DNA from: an uncultured Mordavella sp. | Lineage (GTDB): Bacteria > Bacillota > Clostridia > Lachnospirales > Lachnospiraceae | Length of the DNA: 47,739 nucleotides | Reading direction: 5' to 3' | NCBI GenBank assembly: GCA_902406105.1 | Contig: CABPCP010000017.1 | Coordinates: 1-47,739, forward strand | In this document: positions 32,848 through 42,505 of the stretch, one piece after another | Position numbering within the stretch: position 1 is the stretch's first letter | Layout of the letters: every line of letters begins with the position of its first letter | Position numbers and translations under genes: made by a program | The notes under the pieces: generated by a model | Told to the model about the DNA's origin: nothing | Database searches by the model: none | What the model saw: the letters and a program-made list of their open reading frames with translations, nothing else

Positions 32848-33708
32848 ATGTGGGTCGCCGACAATTGGAAAGATTATGAAGTATTAGACTGCAGCAAAGG
32901 GGAAAAACTGGAACGATGGGGAACATATCTCCTGGTCCGCCCAGATCCTCAGGTGATCTGGGACACCCCCAAGAAAGATCCTGGCTGGAAAAATAAGAAC
33001 GGCCATTACCATCGCAGCAAAAAAGGCGGCGGTGAGTGGGAATTCTTTCATCTTCCCAAACAGTGGCAGATCCATTATGGGGACTTAACCTTTAATCTGA
33101 AGCCATTCAGCTTCAAACATACCGGACTTTTCCCGGAGCAGGCTGTGAACTGGGACTGGTGCTCTGATAAGATCAAAAACGCGGGCCGTCCCATCAAAGT
33201 CCTGAATTTATTCGCCTACACCGGAGGCGCCACACTGGCCGCCGCCGCGGCAGGCGCGAGCGTCACCCATGTGGACGCTTCCAAAGGGATGGTCACCTGG
33301 GCTAAGGAAAACGCGGCTTCTTCCGGGCTTTCTGACCGTCCGATCCGTTGGCTGGTAGACGACTGTGTGAAATTTGTAGAGCGGGAAATCCGCAGAGGAA
33401 ACCACTATGACGGCATCATCATGGATCCGCCTTCCTACGGCAGAGGTCCAAAAGGTGAAATCTGGAAGATCGAAGACGCCATCCACCCGCTGATCAAACT
33501 GTGCGCCCGGCTTCTGTCCGACAGGCCCTTGTTTTTCCTGATCAATTCCTATACCACAGGGCTTGCTCCGGCAGTTTTGACTTATATGCTCAGTACAGAA
33601 TTAAAAAAGGTTCCGGGCCATGTGGAATCCCAGGAGATCGGACTTCCTGTCCGCGACAGCGGTCTTGTGCTCCCCTGCGGCGCTTCCGGCCGGTGGGAAG
33701 CCAGATAA
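32848..33708 (+). CDS. class I SAM-dependent methyltransferase (RlmI-like)
   Basis: 286 residues from the ATG at 32848. The SAM site is VLNLFAYTGGATLAAAAAGA with VTHVDASKGMVTWAKENA, and MDPPSYGRGPKGEIWKIED is the catalytic DPPxxG loop found in 23S rRNA cytosine-C5 methyltransferases of the RlmI/RlmL kind. The PUA domain of RlmI is absent; the N-terminus instead has a Trp/Lys-rich region. Target RNA unknown. A rubredoxin gene follows about 90 bases later. Confidence 0.85.
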   Translation: MWVADNWKDYEVLDCSKGEKLERWGTYLLVRPDPQVIWDTPKKDPGWKNKNGHYHRSKKGGGEWEFFHLPKQWQIHYGDLTFNLKPFSFKHTGLFPEQAVNWDWCSDKIKNAGRPIKVLNLFAYTGGATLAAAAAGASVTHVDASKGMVTWAKENAASSGLSDRPIRWLVDDCVKFVEREIRRGNHYDGIIMDPPSYGRGPKGEIWKIEDAIHPLIKLCARLLSDRPLFFLINSYTTGLAPAVLTYMLSTELKKVPGHVESQEIGLPVRDSGLVLPCGASGRWEAR

Positions 33709-33801
33709 CAAAACGATTCCTGCAGTCTTCGGCCCATACCGCGTATGCGCCTTGGATTGTGGAAATAAATTTTAATCAAATCAAACAAGGAGGAAATCGT
33801 A

Positions 33802-33963
33802 ATGCAGAAATATGTATGTGAACCATGCGGATATGTCTATGATCCTGAAGTTGGTGATCCTGATAATGGAATCGCTCCTGGAACCGCTTTCGAGGATATC
33901 CCGGAGGACTGGGTTTGTCCGATCTGCGGCGTCGGCAAAGACATGTTTGCGCCAGAAGCTTAA
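33802..33963 (+). CDS. rubredoxin
   Basis: 53 residues, normal rubredoxin size. Two pairs of cysteines, [13 protein letters not shown] and [14 protein letters not shown], bind one iron. Acidic protein (pI low). AAGGAGGAAATCGTA precedes the ATG. It serves as a small electron carrier, often for oxygen or peroxide detoxification in anaerobes, and could serve redox steps of Stickland metabolism, though nothing here ties it to PrdC. It is too short for many gene finders. Confidence 0.95.
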   Translation: MQKYVCEPCGYVYDPEVGDPDNGIAPGTAFEDIPEDWVCPICGVGKDMFAPEA

Positions 33964-33970
33964 GAAATTT

Positions 33971-34000
33971 AAGGCCGGCAGTTTTGCCGGCCTTGTTCTT
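33971..34000 (+). terminator. terminator after rubredoxin
   Basis: AAGGCCGGCA (33971-33980) and TGCCGGCCTT (33985-33994) form a 10-bp stem with a GTTT loop, then GTTCTTTT. Confidence 0.85.
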
Positions 34001-34004
34001 TTCT

Positions 34005-34658
34005 CTATTTCAGTTCTTCCAGCAGTCCCTTTACTTCCCAGAGACTTTTACATACCGCGTAGGTCATCTTCCTTATCTCTTCTGTCGGTTCCACCAGATC
34101 AGGCACCATGACAGGTATCATCCCAGCCCTGCTGGCCGAGCGGATCCCTGCCGGGGAATCTTCCAGCGCCATACACTCCCCCGGTGACACGCCGATCTTC
34201 CGGCAGGCCGCCAGATAAATCTCCGGGTCCGGTTTCGCCTTGGTCACCATATCTCCAAAGACGCCTCCGTCAAAATATTTATAAATGCGGGCCTGTATCA
34301 GATTCCCTTTGGCATAATCGCCGCTGGAAGATGTAGCTATGCCCACCTTATAACCTTCTGCTTTTACATATTCCAGAAGTTCTCTGGCCCCTGTTTTCAT
34401 AGGAAGGCCCTCTTCTTCCACAATCCGGACAAACGCCTTTCTATTTCGCCTTCCAAATTCCTCAAAAGGGAAATCCTCCCCGATCGCTCTGGCAAAATAC
34501 TCATTTCTCCCTTTCCGGTTCATCCCCAGCGTATGATAAATATGACTCCCCATATCAGGGATTCCCAATTCTCTTCCTGCCGTTTCCCATGCCCGCTGTA
34601 CGATCCGTTCCGAGTCAAAAAGAAGTCCGTCCATATCAAATACGATTCCATGGATCAT
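34005..34658 (-). CDS. HAD-superfamily hydrolase, beta-phosphoglucomutase-like
   Basis: 217 residues from the ATG at 34658 (a GTG at 34667 overlaps the previous gene). HAD motifs: VFDMDGLLFDSE with the nucleophile Asp, ATSSSGD, KAKPDPEIYLA and CMALEDSPAGIRSA. The helical cap between motifs I and II suggests a sugar phosphate substrate. It follows the GNAT gene with overlap, so they are cotranscribed. The exact substrate is not evident. Confidence 0.88.
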   Translation of the reverse strand: MIHGIVFDMDGLLFDSERIVQRAWETAGRELGIPDMGSHIYHTLGMNRKGRNEYFARAIGEDFPFEEFGRRNRKAFVRIVEEEGLPMKTGARELLEYVKAEGYKVGIATSSSGDYAKGNLIQARIYKYFDGGVFGDMVTKAKPDPEIYLAACRKIGVSPGECMALEDSPAGIRSASRAGMIPVMVPDLVEPTEEIRKMTYAVCKSLWEVKGLLEELK

Positions 34659-34663
34659 AGCAG

Positions 34664-35176
34664 TCACACCCGCTTACAGAACACATACCGGGGCAGGCCG
34701 CCGTATTTCAGCCCTTCGTCTACGATATCATATTCCAGCTTCAGGAAATTATTTACACTGTATGTATTGTCCGGATGGGCCGTCCCCATAAGATAATGAT
34801 AGGGCATATCCCGAAGGATCTCTTCCGCTTTGCACATGAGGCTCTTCTGGATCCCTCTCCCGCGATACTCCGGCAGGACTGCCGCCGTCTCCATATGGGC
34901 CACTTGCTTCATTTCTTCATCTGAAAGAGACAGATGGACTCCCAGATTATCATGTTCTTCTCCTGGGAATCGAACCGACAAGAATCCGGCCATACATCCG
35001 TCTTCTTCTGCTTTTAAAGTAAACCCTTTCTCTTCGATATGCTGGCGGGTAAATTCCTCTGTGTCCATGAAAAACCATTCCTCATCCTTCACCAATCGGT
35101 TCGCCGTCTCCATGATCTCCATGATCTTGGGAACATCCTCATAAGAAGCCCGGCTTATTTTCAGTCTCTTGTCCAT
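34664..35176 (-). CDS. GNAT-family N-acetyltransferase
   Basis: 170 residues. The acetyl-CoA site is AAVLPEYRGRGIQKSLMCKA, the Q/RxxGxG/A signature; the C-terminal part YHYLMGTAHPDNTYSVNNFL is typical of the fold. Substrate unknown. CAAAGGAGAGAAGG precedes the ATG. Its stop overlaps the candidate GTG start of the HAD gene, and the divergent YfcE-like gene starts 77 bases away. Confidence 0.85.
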   Translation of the reverse strand: MDKRLKISRASYEDVPKIMEIMETANRLVKDEEWFFMDTEEFTRQHIEEKGFTLKAEEDGCMAGFLSVRFPGEEHDNLGVHLSLSDEEMKQVAHMETAAVLPEYRGRGIQKSLMCKAEEILRDMPYHYLMGTAHPDNTYSVNNFLKLEYDIVDEGLKYGGLPRYVFCKRV

Positions 35177-35252
35177 CCTTCTCTCCTTTGAATCTTGATT
35201 TATTTATGGTAAACTATACCCGTACACTTTATAAAAAAGCGAGGTATTGATT

Positions 35253-35783
35253 ATGAAACTGATGATCGCATCGGATATCCACGGATCCGCCAAATACTGC
35301 CGGAAGATGGTGGAAGCCTACCGCCGGGAAAAAGCGGACCGGCTTTTGCTGCTCGGCGACCTGCTTTATCACGGTCCCCGCAATGACCTTCCGGAAGAAT
35401 ATGATCCCAAGGCTGTGATCGCTCTTTTGAACCCTCTGAAGCAAGATCTGCTCTGTGTCCGCGGCAACTGTGACTGCGATGTAGACCAGATGGTTTTAGA
35501 ATTCCCCATCCTTGCGGAATACTGCCTGCTGGACCTGGATGGACGGACAATCTTCGCCACCCACGGCCATGTGTACCATCCCGGGAATCTTCCCATGCTA
35601 AAAGAGGGCGACATCCTTTTAAACGGTCACACACACGTGCCCGCCAATCAGGACATGGGCGGCTATACTTACATGAATCCGGGTTCCGTCTCTATCCCCA
35701 AGGAAGGATCTGCTCGCGGGTACATGATCTATGATCATGCTTTTATCTGGAAAGATCTGGACGGAAATATCCTGGATATCTGA
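35253..35783 (+). CDS. YfcE/MJ0936-family metallophosphodiesterase
   Basis: 176 residues from the ATG at 35253 (GAGGT upstream). Calcineurin-like metal motifs: IASDIHGSAKYC, LLLGDLLYHGPRND, VRGNCDCD, ATHGHVYHPG and LNGHTHVPAN; C-terminal MNPGSVSIPKEGS is typical of the YfcE branch. These cleave phosphodiesters in vitro; the physiological substrate is unknown. Ends before a terminator shared with the convergent P-type ATPase gene. Confidence 0.9.
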   Translation: MKLMIASDIHGSAKYCRKMVEAYRREKADRLLLLGDLLYHGPRNDLPEEYDPKAVIALLNPLKQDLLCVRGNCDCDVDQMVLEFPILAEYCLLDLDGRTIFATHGHVYHPGNLPMLKEGDILLNGHTHVPANQDMGGYTYMNPGSVSIPKEGSARGYMIYDHAFIWKDLDGNILDI

Positions 35784-35795
35784 TCCTCCCCAGAG

Positions 35796-35828
35796 CGGCC
35801 TGATGTTTCAGGCCGTCTTCTTTTTTTT
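35796..35828 (+). terminator. terminator after the YfcE-like gene
   Basis: CGGCCTGA (35796-35803) and TCAGGCCG (35808-35815) pair around TGTT, followed by TCTTCTTTTTTTT. It overlaps the last codons of the convergent ATPase gene. Confidence 0.8.
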
Positions 35829-38249
35829 GTTAACCATTTTCTGAAATAAGTTCCTTAATCCGCTCACCAGCATAGTCAGATAACGCAGCACCGGTTCTGT
35901 GGCAATGGAGAATACCACAAACAGCATGATACATTCTGTGGACATTCCGCTGATGGCAAATAACTCCGGCAGGAAAATGCTGCATCCCAACAGCCCTGCC
36001 ACGGATATAACCCACACGATCCCTCGGATCACATTCATGGGCTGACAGATCCTGAACAAGATCAGGAATCCTACGATGGCCAGCAGCATAGTAGCCGCCG
36101 TAGAAATATCGGAAGAAGCTACTCCAAAAGTCTGGCCAAATACCACCAGCGCTCCTACCGCTATCACATCGGTCAGTCCGGCAGGAAGCGCTTTCAGGAA
36201 TACGTTCGTCAGGAAACGTCCCTGAATCAGCTCTTTGTTTGGCTGGAGAGCCAGGAAGAATGCCGGAACGCCGATGGTAAACATACTGATCAAAGAAACC
36301 TGGGATGGTTCCAATGGATAAGTGATCATAAATACGACCGAGAACAAGGACAGCAGGAAGGAAAAAATATTCTTCACCAGGAACAGGCTTGCCGACCGCT
36401 GGATGTTATTGACCACTCTTCTCCCTTCCAATACCACCGATGGCATACAGGCAAAATTAGATTCCAGCAGGACCACTTGAGATGCCTGCACCGCCGCATC
36501 GCTTCCGGATGCCATCGCCACGCTGCAGTCCGCGTCTTTCAACGCCAGTACGTCGTTGACTCCATCTCCCGTCATCGCTACCGTCCGGCCCTGGGATTTC
36601 AGCGCCTGGACAAACTGGCGCTTCTGAGCCGGAGTCACACGCCCAAATACTGTATATCTGGCAACCGCGTTCTGGATATCTTCTTCCGTCTGCAAAGTAG
36701 TGGCGTCCACATATTCTTCCGCCCCCGCGATTCCAGCTTCTTTTGCCACTTCTGACACTGTCATCGGGTTATCCCCTGAAATCACCTTCACTTCCACTCC
36801 CTGCTCTTCAAAATAAGCAAAGGTCTCCGGCGCCTCTTTACGCACGGGATTCGCCAGGAGAACATACCCTAGGGGCGTCACTTTTTCAGACAGTCTCTGG
36901 CCTTCTGTGATACTGCCGCAGGTTCCAAACACCAGTACCCGGTATCCTCTTCTGGCGTAATTCATGATCTGAGACTCATACGCGCCATACTCTTCCCGCA
37001 GAACAAATTCCGGCGCTCCCAGCACATATGCCTGATCCTCGAAAGAAACGCCGCTGTATTTTGTAACAGAAGTAAACGGAGTCACCTTCACAGGCGCCTT
37101 TCCGGTCCCCTCTGTAAAAAATTCTTTCATTGCTTCCATAGTAGCGTTATCGCTGCTCATAGGCTTTACCAGATCGCCCACCATCTTAGCCAATTCCGGC
37201 ATTTTCTCCCCATCGTAATGCTCCGTGGGAACCAGTTTCTTCACACTCATGCTATTCTCTGTGATGGTTCCTGTCTTGTCCACACACAGCACGTTGACCC
37301 GCGCCAGCGTCTCAATGCTCCGCATATCATGTAGCAGCACCTTCTTCTGGGCCAGCCTGATAGAGCTGACCGCCAGCGCCACGCTGGCCAGCAGATACAA
37401 TCCCTCGGGGATCATACCGATCACCGCGGCCACCATAGATACGATGCTGTCCCGGAACGTCTCGTGGTTAAAAAAGAACCCCTGGACAAACAGCAGAGTT
37501 CCGATAGGGATCAAAGCCATTCCCACAAATTTGACCAGCTTGTCCAGGGAGCGGATCATTTCTGATTTCTCTCCCTTCTTGATCGCCTTGGCTTCCAGTG
37601 TCAATTTTGAAATATAGGAATCGGGTCCCACATTCTCCAATCTGGAATAACATTCCCCGGATACAATGAAACTTCCTGACATCAGATGATCCCCGGGCTT
37701 CTTCACGATCTCGTCAGACTCACCGGTCAGAAGAGACTCGTTGACCCGGACTTCGCCGGCCGCGACCTGCGCGTCCGCGCACACCTGGTTTCCCGCTTTA
37801 AAGACTACGATATCATCCAATACCAAGTCTTCCGAATCAATGGATGTCATCTTTCCATCCCGAATCACCAGGGCATGCGGCGCATTGAGCATGTTCAGCT
37901 TCTCCAGCACATTTTTTGCCCGCACCTCCTGGATGATCCCGATCAGGGTATTGATGATGACCACCGGCATAAAAGTCAGACTCCGAAAGGATCCCACCAG
38001 ACAGACTAATACTGCCAGCACAGTAAAGATCAAGTTAAAATATGTGAATACATTTTCATGAATGATTTCTTTCGTTGTCTGGGCCGGCGGATCCACCGGT
38101 ATATTGGACCATCCGGCGGCCATATGTTCCGCCGCCTGGGCGCTTGTCAGACCATCCCGGTAATCCGGCTGATACCGGGTGATCGGACTCCTTTCTATCT
38201 CATAAGTCTCGATTTCCTTTTGATTTGCGCGCTTAAAGCCTATCCCCAT
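35808..38249 (-). CDS. cation-translocating P-type ATPase
   Basis: 813 residues, complete. Motifs in order: SLLTGESDE (actuator), PEGL in membrane helix 4, phosphorylation site Asp324 in CVDKTGTITENS, ISGDNPMTV and MTGDGVNDVLALKDADCSVA. The P2-type layout with PEGL suggests Ca2+, Mg2+ or Na+ rather than heavy metals; CPC or heavy-metal domains are missing. The end is Lys-rich (NKKKKTA). TAAGGAGGAAATAGT precedes the ATG. No partner genes nearby. Confidence 0.9.
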   Translation of the reverse strand: MGIGFKRANQKEIETYEIERSPITRYQPDYRDGLTSAQAAEHMAAGWSNIPVDPPAQTTKEIIHENVFTYFNLIFTVLAVLVCLVGSFRSLTFMPVVIINTLIGIIQEVRAKNVLEKLNMLNAPHALVIRDGKMTSIDSEDLVLDDIVVFKAGNQVCADAQVAAGEVRVNESLLTGESDEIVKKPGDHLMSGSFIVSGECYSRLENVGPDSYISKLTLEAKAIKKGEKSEMIRSLDKLVKFVGMALIPIGTLLFVQGFFFNHETFRDSIVSMVAAVIGMIPEGLYLLASVALAVSSIRLAQKKVLLHDMRSIETLARVNVLCVDKTGTITENSMSVKKLVPTEHYDGEKMPELAKMVGDLVKPMSSDNATMEAMKEFFTEGTGKAPVKVTPFTSVTKYSGVSFEDQAYVLGAPEFVLREEYGAYESQIMNYARRGYRVLVFGTCGSITEGQRLSEKVTPLGYVLLANPVRKEAPETFAYFEEQGVEVKVISGDNPMTVSEVAKEAGIAGAEEYVDATTLQTEEDIQNAVARYTVFGRVTPAQKRQFVQALKSQGRTVAMTGDGVNDVLALKDADCSVAMASGSDAAVQASQVVLLESNFACMPSVVLEGRRVVNNIQRSASLFLVKNIFSFLLSLFSVVFMITYPLEPSQVSLISMFTIGVPAFFLALQPNKELIQGRFLTNVFLKALPAGLTDVIAVGALVVFGQTFGVASSDISTAATMLLAIVGFLILFRICQPMNVIRGIVWVISVAGLLGCSIFLPELFAISGMSTECIMLFVVFSIATEPVLRYLTMLVSGLRNLFQKMVNKKKKTA

Positions 38250-38351
38250 ACTATTTCCTCCTTAGGGGTTGTGTCTGGAAGTATTATACCCCCAAAAATT
38301 GGCATTTTCTATAAACACTTTCTTAAAATTCTGTGATTTTTCAAGTTGCGG

Positions 38352-41300
38352 TTACGATAGAAACTCAAACAGACTCATCTGCCTTCCGTTTTCTTCCCTT
38401 TTCCTTCCCGCCGTCTTTTCTCTGGTCATCTGTTTCTCATCTAAGTCTTTCAAAAACGGGGTTTCTTCCTGGCAGCAGGTAAGGATCAGCTCTTCTTTTG
38501 CCCGTGTCATCCCCACATACAGCAGACGCCGCTCTTCTTCCAGGTCTACAGGATATCTGCCGCTCTCATAGGGAATCATCCCTTCTTCCGCTCCGGCCAC
38601 GATGACCGCCGAAAATTCCAGGCCTTTCGCTCCATGGAGGGTCATCAGCGTCACTGCATCCGCCTGGTACTCCCTGCCGCCGCAGCGGCGGATATCGCTT
38701 TCCACTCCTGTCTCCAGGGCTTCCAGGAATTCGTCCATCCGCTCGTAGAACATGGAGGCGTGCAGCAGTTTCTCCATTTCTTTCCGTTTCTCCAGGCCAA
38801 GATCGCCGATCCAGCGTTTCAGGATTTCTTCTGGCGTTTCTTGCTCCAGCAGCGGCTGGTACTGCTGTGCCATGGATCTGTAGATTTCCTCTGTCAGTTC
38901 TCCGGGGAACAGATGCAGCAAATGCTTCATGGCCCGTTCCTGAAGAGTGGAATTCTCCGGCTCTGTCAGGCTGCGGAAGAATTCTTCCGTTCCTGCCACA
39001 CTGCGTTCCAGCAGATAATCTTCTCTCCCTGTCACTACATAGGGGATTCCTTCCGTTCTAAGGCAGGTCTCCAAAAGAAGCGCCTGCCGGTGGGTCCGGT
39101 ATAAGACCGCAATATCTCCAAAGCCTCTGGCTTTTCTTGACCTTTCCGTAAAGGCTTCCTGAGCTTCCAACATTCCTATCCCGCCTGTCAGACGGTTGAT
39201 CTCCTTTGCGATGAAGATTCCTTCTTCCTTCCTGCTCCCCGCACGGACCATCCGCACAGGAACCCCATCTTCCCGGACCGCCGCTAACGTCCGGACTCCT
39301 CCAGAATTGGCGGAGATCATCTGACAGGCAGGAAGAAGGATCTGGGGCGTAGACCGGTAATTTTCTTCCAGCGTCACCTGGAAGATCTCCCCATAGGCTT
39401 TCCGGCAGTCTTCACTCAGCCGTTCAAAACAGCTTCCATCCGCGCCCCGGAATCCATAGATGGACTGGTCCTTATCACCGATCACAAACAATTCCTTCCC
39501 TTCCCGGTTCCACGCCTGGATCAGACGGTACTGCAAGGGACTGATATCCTGAAACTCGTCGATGAGCAGGCAGGAGAAAGCCGTTCGGTCTGCTTCCGGT
39601 GTCTTGGCAGTCTCCAGCGCCTTTAAAAGAATATCGTCAAAGTCCAGAAGGCCTTCTTCCTGAAGCCCTCTCTGGTATTCTGCAAACGCGCCTTCCTCTG
39701 ACCTTTCTTTTTCGCTTTCCGGCTGCCTGTTCCCGCCGTCTTTACCTGGCTCTCCAAGCTTCGTCTTATAGGCGGACAATTCATCCAGGAATTCTCCCGG
39801 TTTCCATTCCAACCCAAAAGCTTTGACCACCTCGGCCGCCCGGTCTCTTGCTTCCAGTTCTCCGATCAAAGTCCCCTCTATCCCATGGGCTTTCAGGAAA
39901 CGCAAAGCCACATGATGGAAGGTTCCCACCTGGACCTTATCCGCCTTCCGCTTTCCAAGGACCTTTTGCAGGCGGGCCTTGACTTCCGCGGCCGCCCGGT
40001 TGGTAAAGGTAACCGCCGTGATCTGCCCTGGCTCTATTTCCCGCTCCTTTAGAAGATACAAAAGATGGGCGATCAAAGTCTGGGTTTTGCCCGTCCCCGG
40101 CCCCGCGGTCACCGCAGTCACCCGCTTAGAGGCCGCGGCCGCCTGCTCCTGCTTTTGGTTCAGGCGGATTCCTTCTCCCAATCTTTCACTGGTCCTTCCC
40201 GTCTCTCTCCTTCGCCCCTTCCCTCTGGTCTTTTCTCCTTTTCGGGGCTTTTCCTCTGTTTCGGTTTTGCCAGCTTCCTCTTTCTCCCCTTCCTCCGGCA
40301 TCTGGATCCCGGCCATCTGGAAGAGGTTCATCTGGCCGTCCGGATTCTCCATCTCATCTTTCGTAAAAAGCCGGATCGTCCCGTATTCTCCATCGTATCC
40401 CGGTATCCGCTCCACCTTTCCTTCTCTCAGCCTGCGGATTCCCTCCGCGATCAAGCGGCCGCCTGACCGTCTGATCTCTTCCACCGGGATTTCCCGAAGA
40501 ATTGAAAATTCCGGTCCCAATTCTTTTAACAGCTTCTCATATTCTCTCTGCACCGCTTTACTGGCAGAAGAGTGTCCCAACGCCGCCCCCATCACTTCTG
40601 GCAGAGGCACCAGACTCTCAAATGGTTTCCCCTCTTCCCGGATATATCCTTCCGGCCGGTCGGAGAGCTGTTGGACCCTGTGGGCCACGCCGATGGTCAG
40701 CTTCTTCTGGCATACCGGACAGATCCCCTGATACTCATCTGTCTCCAAAGGCGTCAGGCACAAATGACATTTTCGATGGCCGTCATAGTGATATTTCCCT
40801 TCTTCCGGGAAAAACTCGATCGTTCCATACAGCCCTTCTCCCGTCTCCACTGCTTTCTTTAATCCTGGATAGGACAATTCACCGTTCAGAAGGTTGGCTT
40901 CCCTTCCAAGCTTCGCGGGGGAATGGGCGTCAGAATTTGAGATCAGCTGATAGCGGTCCAGGGCGGACACCCGCCAGTTCATAGGCGGATCTGAGGAAAG
41001 CCCGGTTTCCACCGCGTGGATATGGCCTGACAGATCCTCGAAACACTCTTCCACACTGTCAAACCCAGAAAATGCTCCAAACATAGAGAAATGAGGCGTC
41101 CAGATATGAGCCGGCACATAGATCGAGTCCGGGCACAGTTCCAGCAGGATCTCCAGAAGATCATGACAGTCCAGTCCCAGGATCGGCCGTCCGTCAGAAT
41201 GAATATTGCCGATCGCTTCCAGCTTGCGGGAGATTTCCTCCGCTTCCGAAAGACCTGGAAGCAGGATCAGGCTGTGGACTTTTCGCACCTTATCCCGCTT

Positions 41301-41585
41301 CTTATAGATAGAACTGATCTCTCCTGTGATCACAAACCTTGGCTCCTGCGCTCCCGCCACACTGTCATCCTTGATCTTGTACGATTCTTTCAGCCGGTAG
41401 AGTCCCTCCCCGGCAGGCTCTAATTTTTCTTCCAGTTCTTCCCGCCAGGCCGGATGGGTGAAATCTCCGGTCCCGACCAACTGGATTCCCTTTCTCCTTG
41501 CCCACAAGTCCAGATGCTCCGGCGTGCAGTCCTTGCTGGTAGCTCTGGAATAGCGGGAATGAATATGCAGATCCGCAATATACAA
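38352..41585 (-). CDS. endonuclease Q-like PHP domain fused to UvrD/Rep helicase
   Basis: 1077 residues from a TTG at 41585 with AGGAG 8 bases upstream; the frame runs further back but into the preceding gene. Residues 1-390 are endonuclease Q-like: YIADLHIHSRYSRATS, GTGDFTHPAW, VPAHIWTPHFSMFGAFSGF, ISNSDAHSPAKLGREANLL and a zinc finger CHLC/CPVC near 273-292. A charged linker (about 430-470) leads to a UvrD helicase: Walker A AGPGTGKTQT at about 494, LLIDEFQDIS, DKDQSIYGFRGAD, TLHGAKGLEFS and YVGMTRAKEEL. EndoQ cuts 5' of deaminated bases; the fusion suggests nick-and-unwind repair. Confidence 0.88.
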   Translation of the reverse strand: MYIADLHIHSRYSRATSKDCTPEHLDLWARRKGIQLVGTGDFTHPAWREELEEKLEPAGEGLYRLKESYKIKDDSVAGAQEPRFVITGEISSIYKKRDKVRKVHSLILLPGLSEAEEISRKLEAIGNIHSDGRPILGLDCHDLLEILLELCPDSIYVPAHIWTPHFSMFGAFSGFDSVEECFEDLSGHIHAVETGLSSDPPMNWRVSALDRYQLISNSDAHSPAKLGREANLLNGELSYPGLKKAVETGEGLYGTIEFFPEEGKYHYDGHRKCHLCLTPLETDEYQGICPVCQKKLTIGVAHRVQQLSDRPEGYIREEGKPFESLVPLPEVMGAALGHSSASKAVQREYEKLLKELGPEFSILREIPVEEIRRSGGRLIAEGIRRLREGKVERIPGYDGEYGTIRLFTKDEMENPDGQMNLFQMAGIQMPEEGEKEEAGKTETEEKPRKGEKTRGKGRRRETGRTSERLGEGIRLNQKQEQAAAASKRVTAVTAGPGTGKTQTLIAHLLYLLKEREIEPGQITAVTFTNRAAAEVKARLQKVLGKRKADKVQVGTFHHVALRFLKAHGIEGTLIGELEARDRAAEVVKAFGLEWKPGEFLDELSAYKTKLGEPGKDGGNRQPESEKERSEEGAFAEYQRGLQEEGLLDFDDILLKALETAKTPEADRTAFSCLLIDEFQDISPLQYRLIQAWNREGKELFVIGDKDQSIYGFRGADGSCFERLSEDCRKAYGEIFQVTLEENYRSTPQILLPACQMISANSGGVRTLAAVREDGVPVRMVRAGSRKEEGIFIAKEINRLTGGIGMLEAQEAFTERSRKARGFGDIAVLYRTHRQALLLETCLRTEGIPYVVTGREDYLLERSVAGTEEFFRSLTEPENSTLQERAMKHLLHLFPGELTEEIYRSMAQQYQPLLEQETPEEILKRWIGDLGLEKRKEMEKLLHASMFYERMDEFLEALETGVESDIRRCGGREYQADAVTLMTLHGAKGLEFSAVIVAGAEEGMIPYESGRYPVDLEEERRLLYVGMTRAKEELILTCCQEETPFLKDLDEKQMTREKTAGRKREENGRQMSLFEFLS

Positions 41586-41599
41586 CTCATCATCTCCTA

Positions 41600-42505
41600 C
41601 TATATCTTTTGTTCTCTTTTTCTTCCCGCGGCCCCCGCCCGGCGGATCGCCCCTTGGGGGCAGGCTCTCAGACAGTCTCCGCACCGGATACATTCTCTGC
41701 TGTTTGGCTGTTCCCAGACCTTGATATCCATTTTGCAGACAGCGGCGCATCTGCCGCATTTAGTACACTTCTCCTGCTGGATCTGATACCGGTAGAGAGC
41801 CACTGGATTGAACAGGCTGTAGATCGCCCCCAGCGGACACAGATATTTGCAGAATGGGCGGTACACCCACAGCGCCAGTATGATAATGGCTGCCAGGATT
41901 CCCATTTTCCAGGCAAACAGCGTTCCAATGGCATCCCGCAGGATTTCATTGGAAGCCACCAACGGAATCCCGGCCATCAGTGTACCGGAGGGACAGATAT
42001 ACTTACAGAACCAGGGACTGCCCTGGCCTACCATATCTACTATCACAGAGGGCAGCAGGATCACAAACAGCGCCAGGATCACATATTTCAGCCAGACCAG
42101 CTTCTTATGTCCCGGAAGGTTCTTCCGCTTTCGAAAAAAAGGGATCCGGTACAGCAGATCTTGGATAAGTCCAAAGGGACAGAGCCATCCGCAGATAAAT
42201 CTTCCGAATACAGATCCCGCGAAAATCAGGAATCCCACCACATAAAAAGAAAACCGGTAATCCCTGCTGCCAAGCACCGACTGCAGAGCGCCGATAGGAC
42301 AAGATCCCAGCGCTCCCGGACAGGAATAACAGTTTAAGCCTGGCACGCAGACTGCTTTGCCAGGCCCTCTGTAGATCCTGCCGGTAAGAAATCCCAGGAA
42401 ATATCCGTTAGTCAGAGCCGCGGCTCCAATCTGGACCCACAGCCGGATTCCGGTTCTTCCTTTTTTCTTTCCTTGATGGTTCTTTGACTGATCACCCAAT
42501 TCCAA
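41600..42505 (-). CDS. 4Fe-4S membrane protein of the NapH/CcoG type
   Basis: 301 residues from a TTG at 42505 (a second TTG at 42499 is also possible). Four or more membrane helices with cysteine motifs between them (NCYSCPGALGSCPIGA, CGWLCPFGL, YICPSGT, KYLCPLGAI), then two 4Fe-4S clusters CTKCGRCAAVCKMD and CIRCGDCLRACPQG. Probably passes electrons across the membrane. It overlaps the CXXC peptide gene by 14 bases and sits in an operon with a thioredoxin-like lipoprotein, so export of reducing power to that protein is likely (inference). Confidence 0.88.
   Translation of the reverse strand: MELGDQSKNHQGKKKGRTGIRLWVQIGAAALTNGYFLGFLTGRIYRGPGKAVCVPGLNCYSCPGALGSCPIGALQSVLGSRDYRFSFYVVGFLIFAGSVFGRFICGWLCPFGLIQDLLYRIPFFRKRKNLPGHKKLVWLKYVILALFVILLPSVIVDMVGQGSPWFCKYICPSGTLMAGIPLVASNEILRDAIGTLFAWKMGILAAIIILALWVYRPFCKYLCPLGAIYSLFNPVALYRYQIQQEKCTKCGRCAAVCKMDIKVWEQPNSRECIRCGDCLRACPQGAIRRAGAAGRKREQKI

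Noticed and set aside
41586..41759. Extension of the EndoQ-UvrD protein back to 41759
   Set aside because: It reads through the end of the 4Fe-4S gene out of frame; TTG at 41585 with AGGAG matches the PHP family start.
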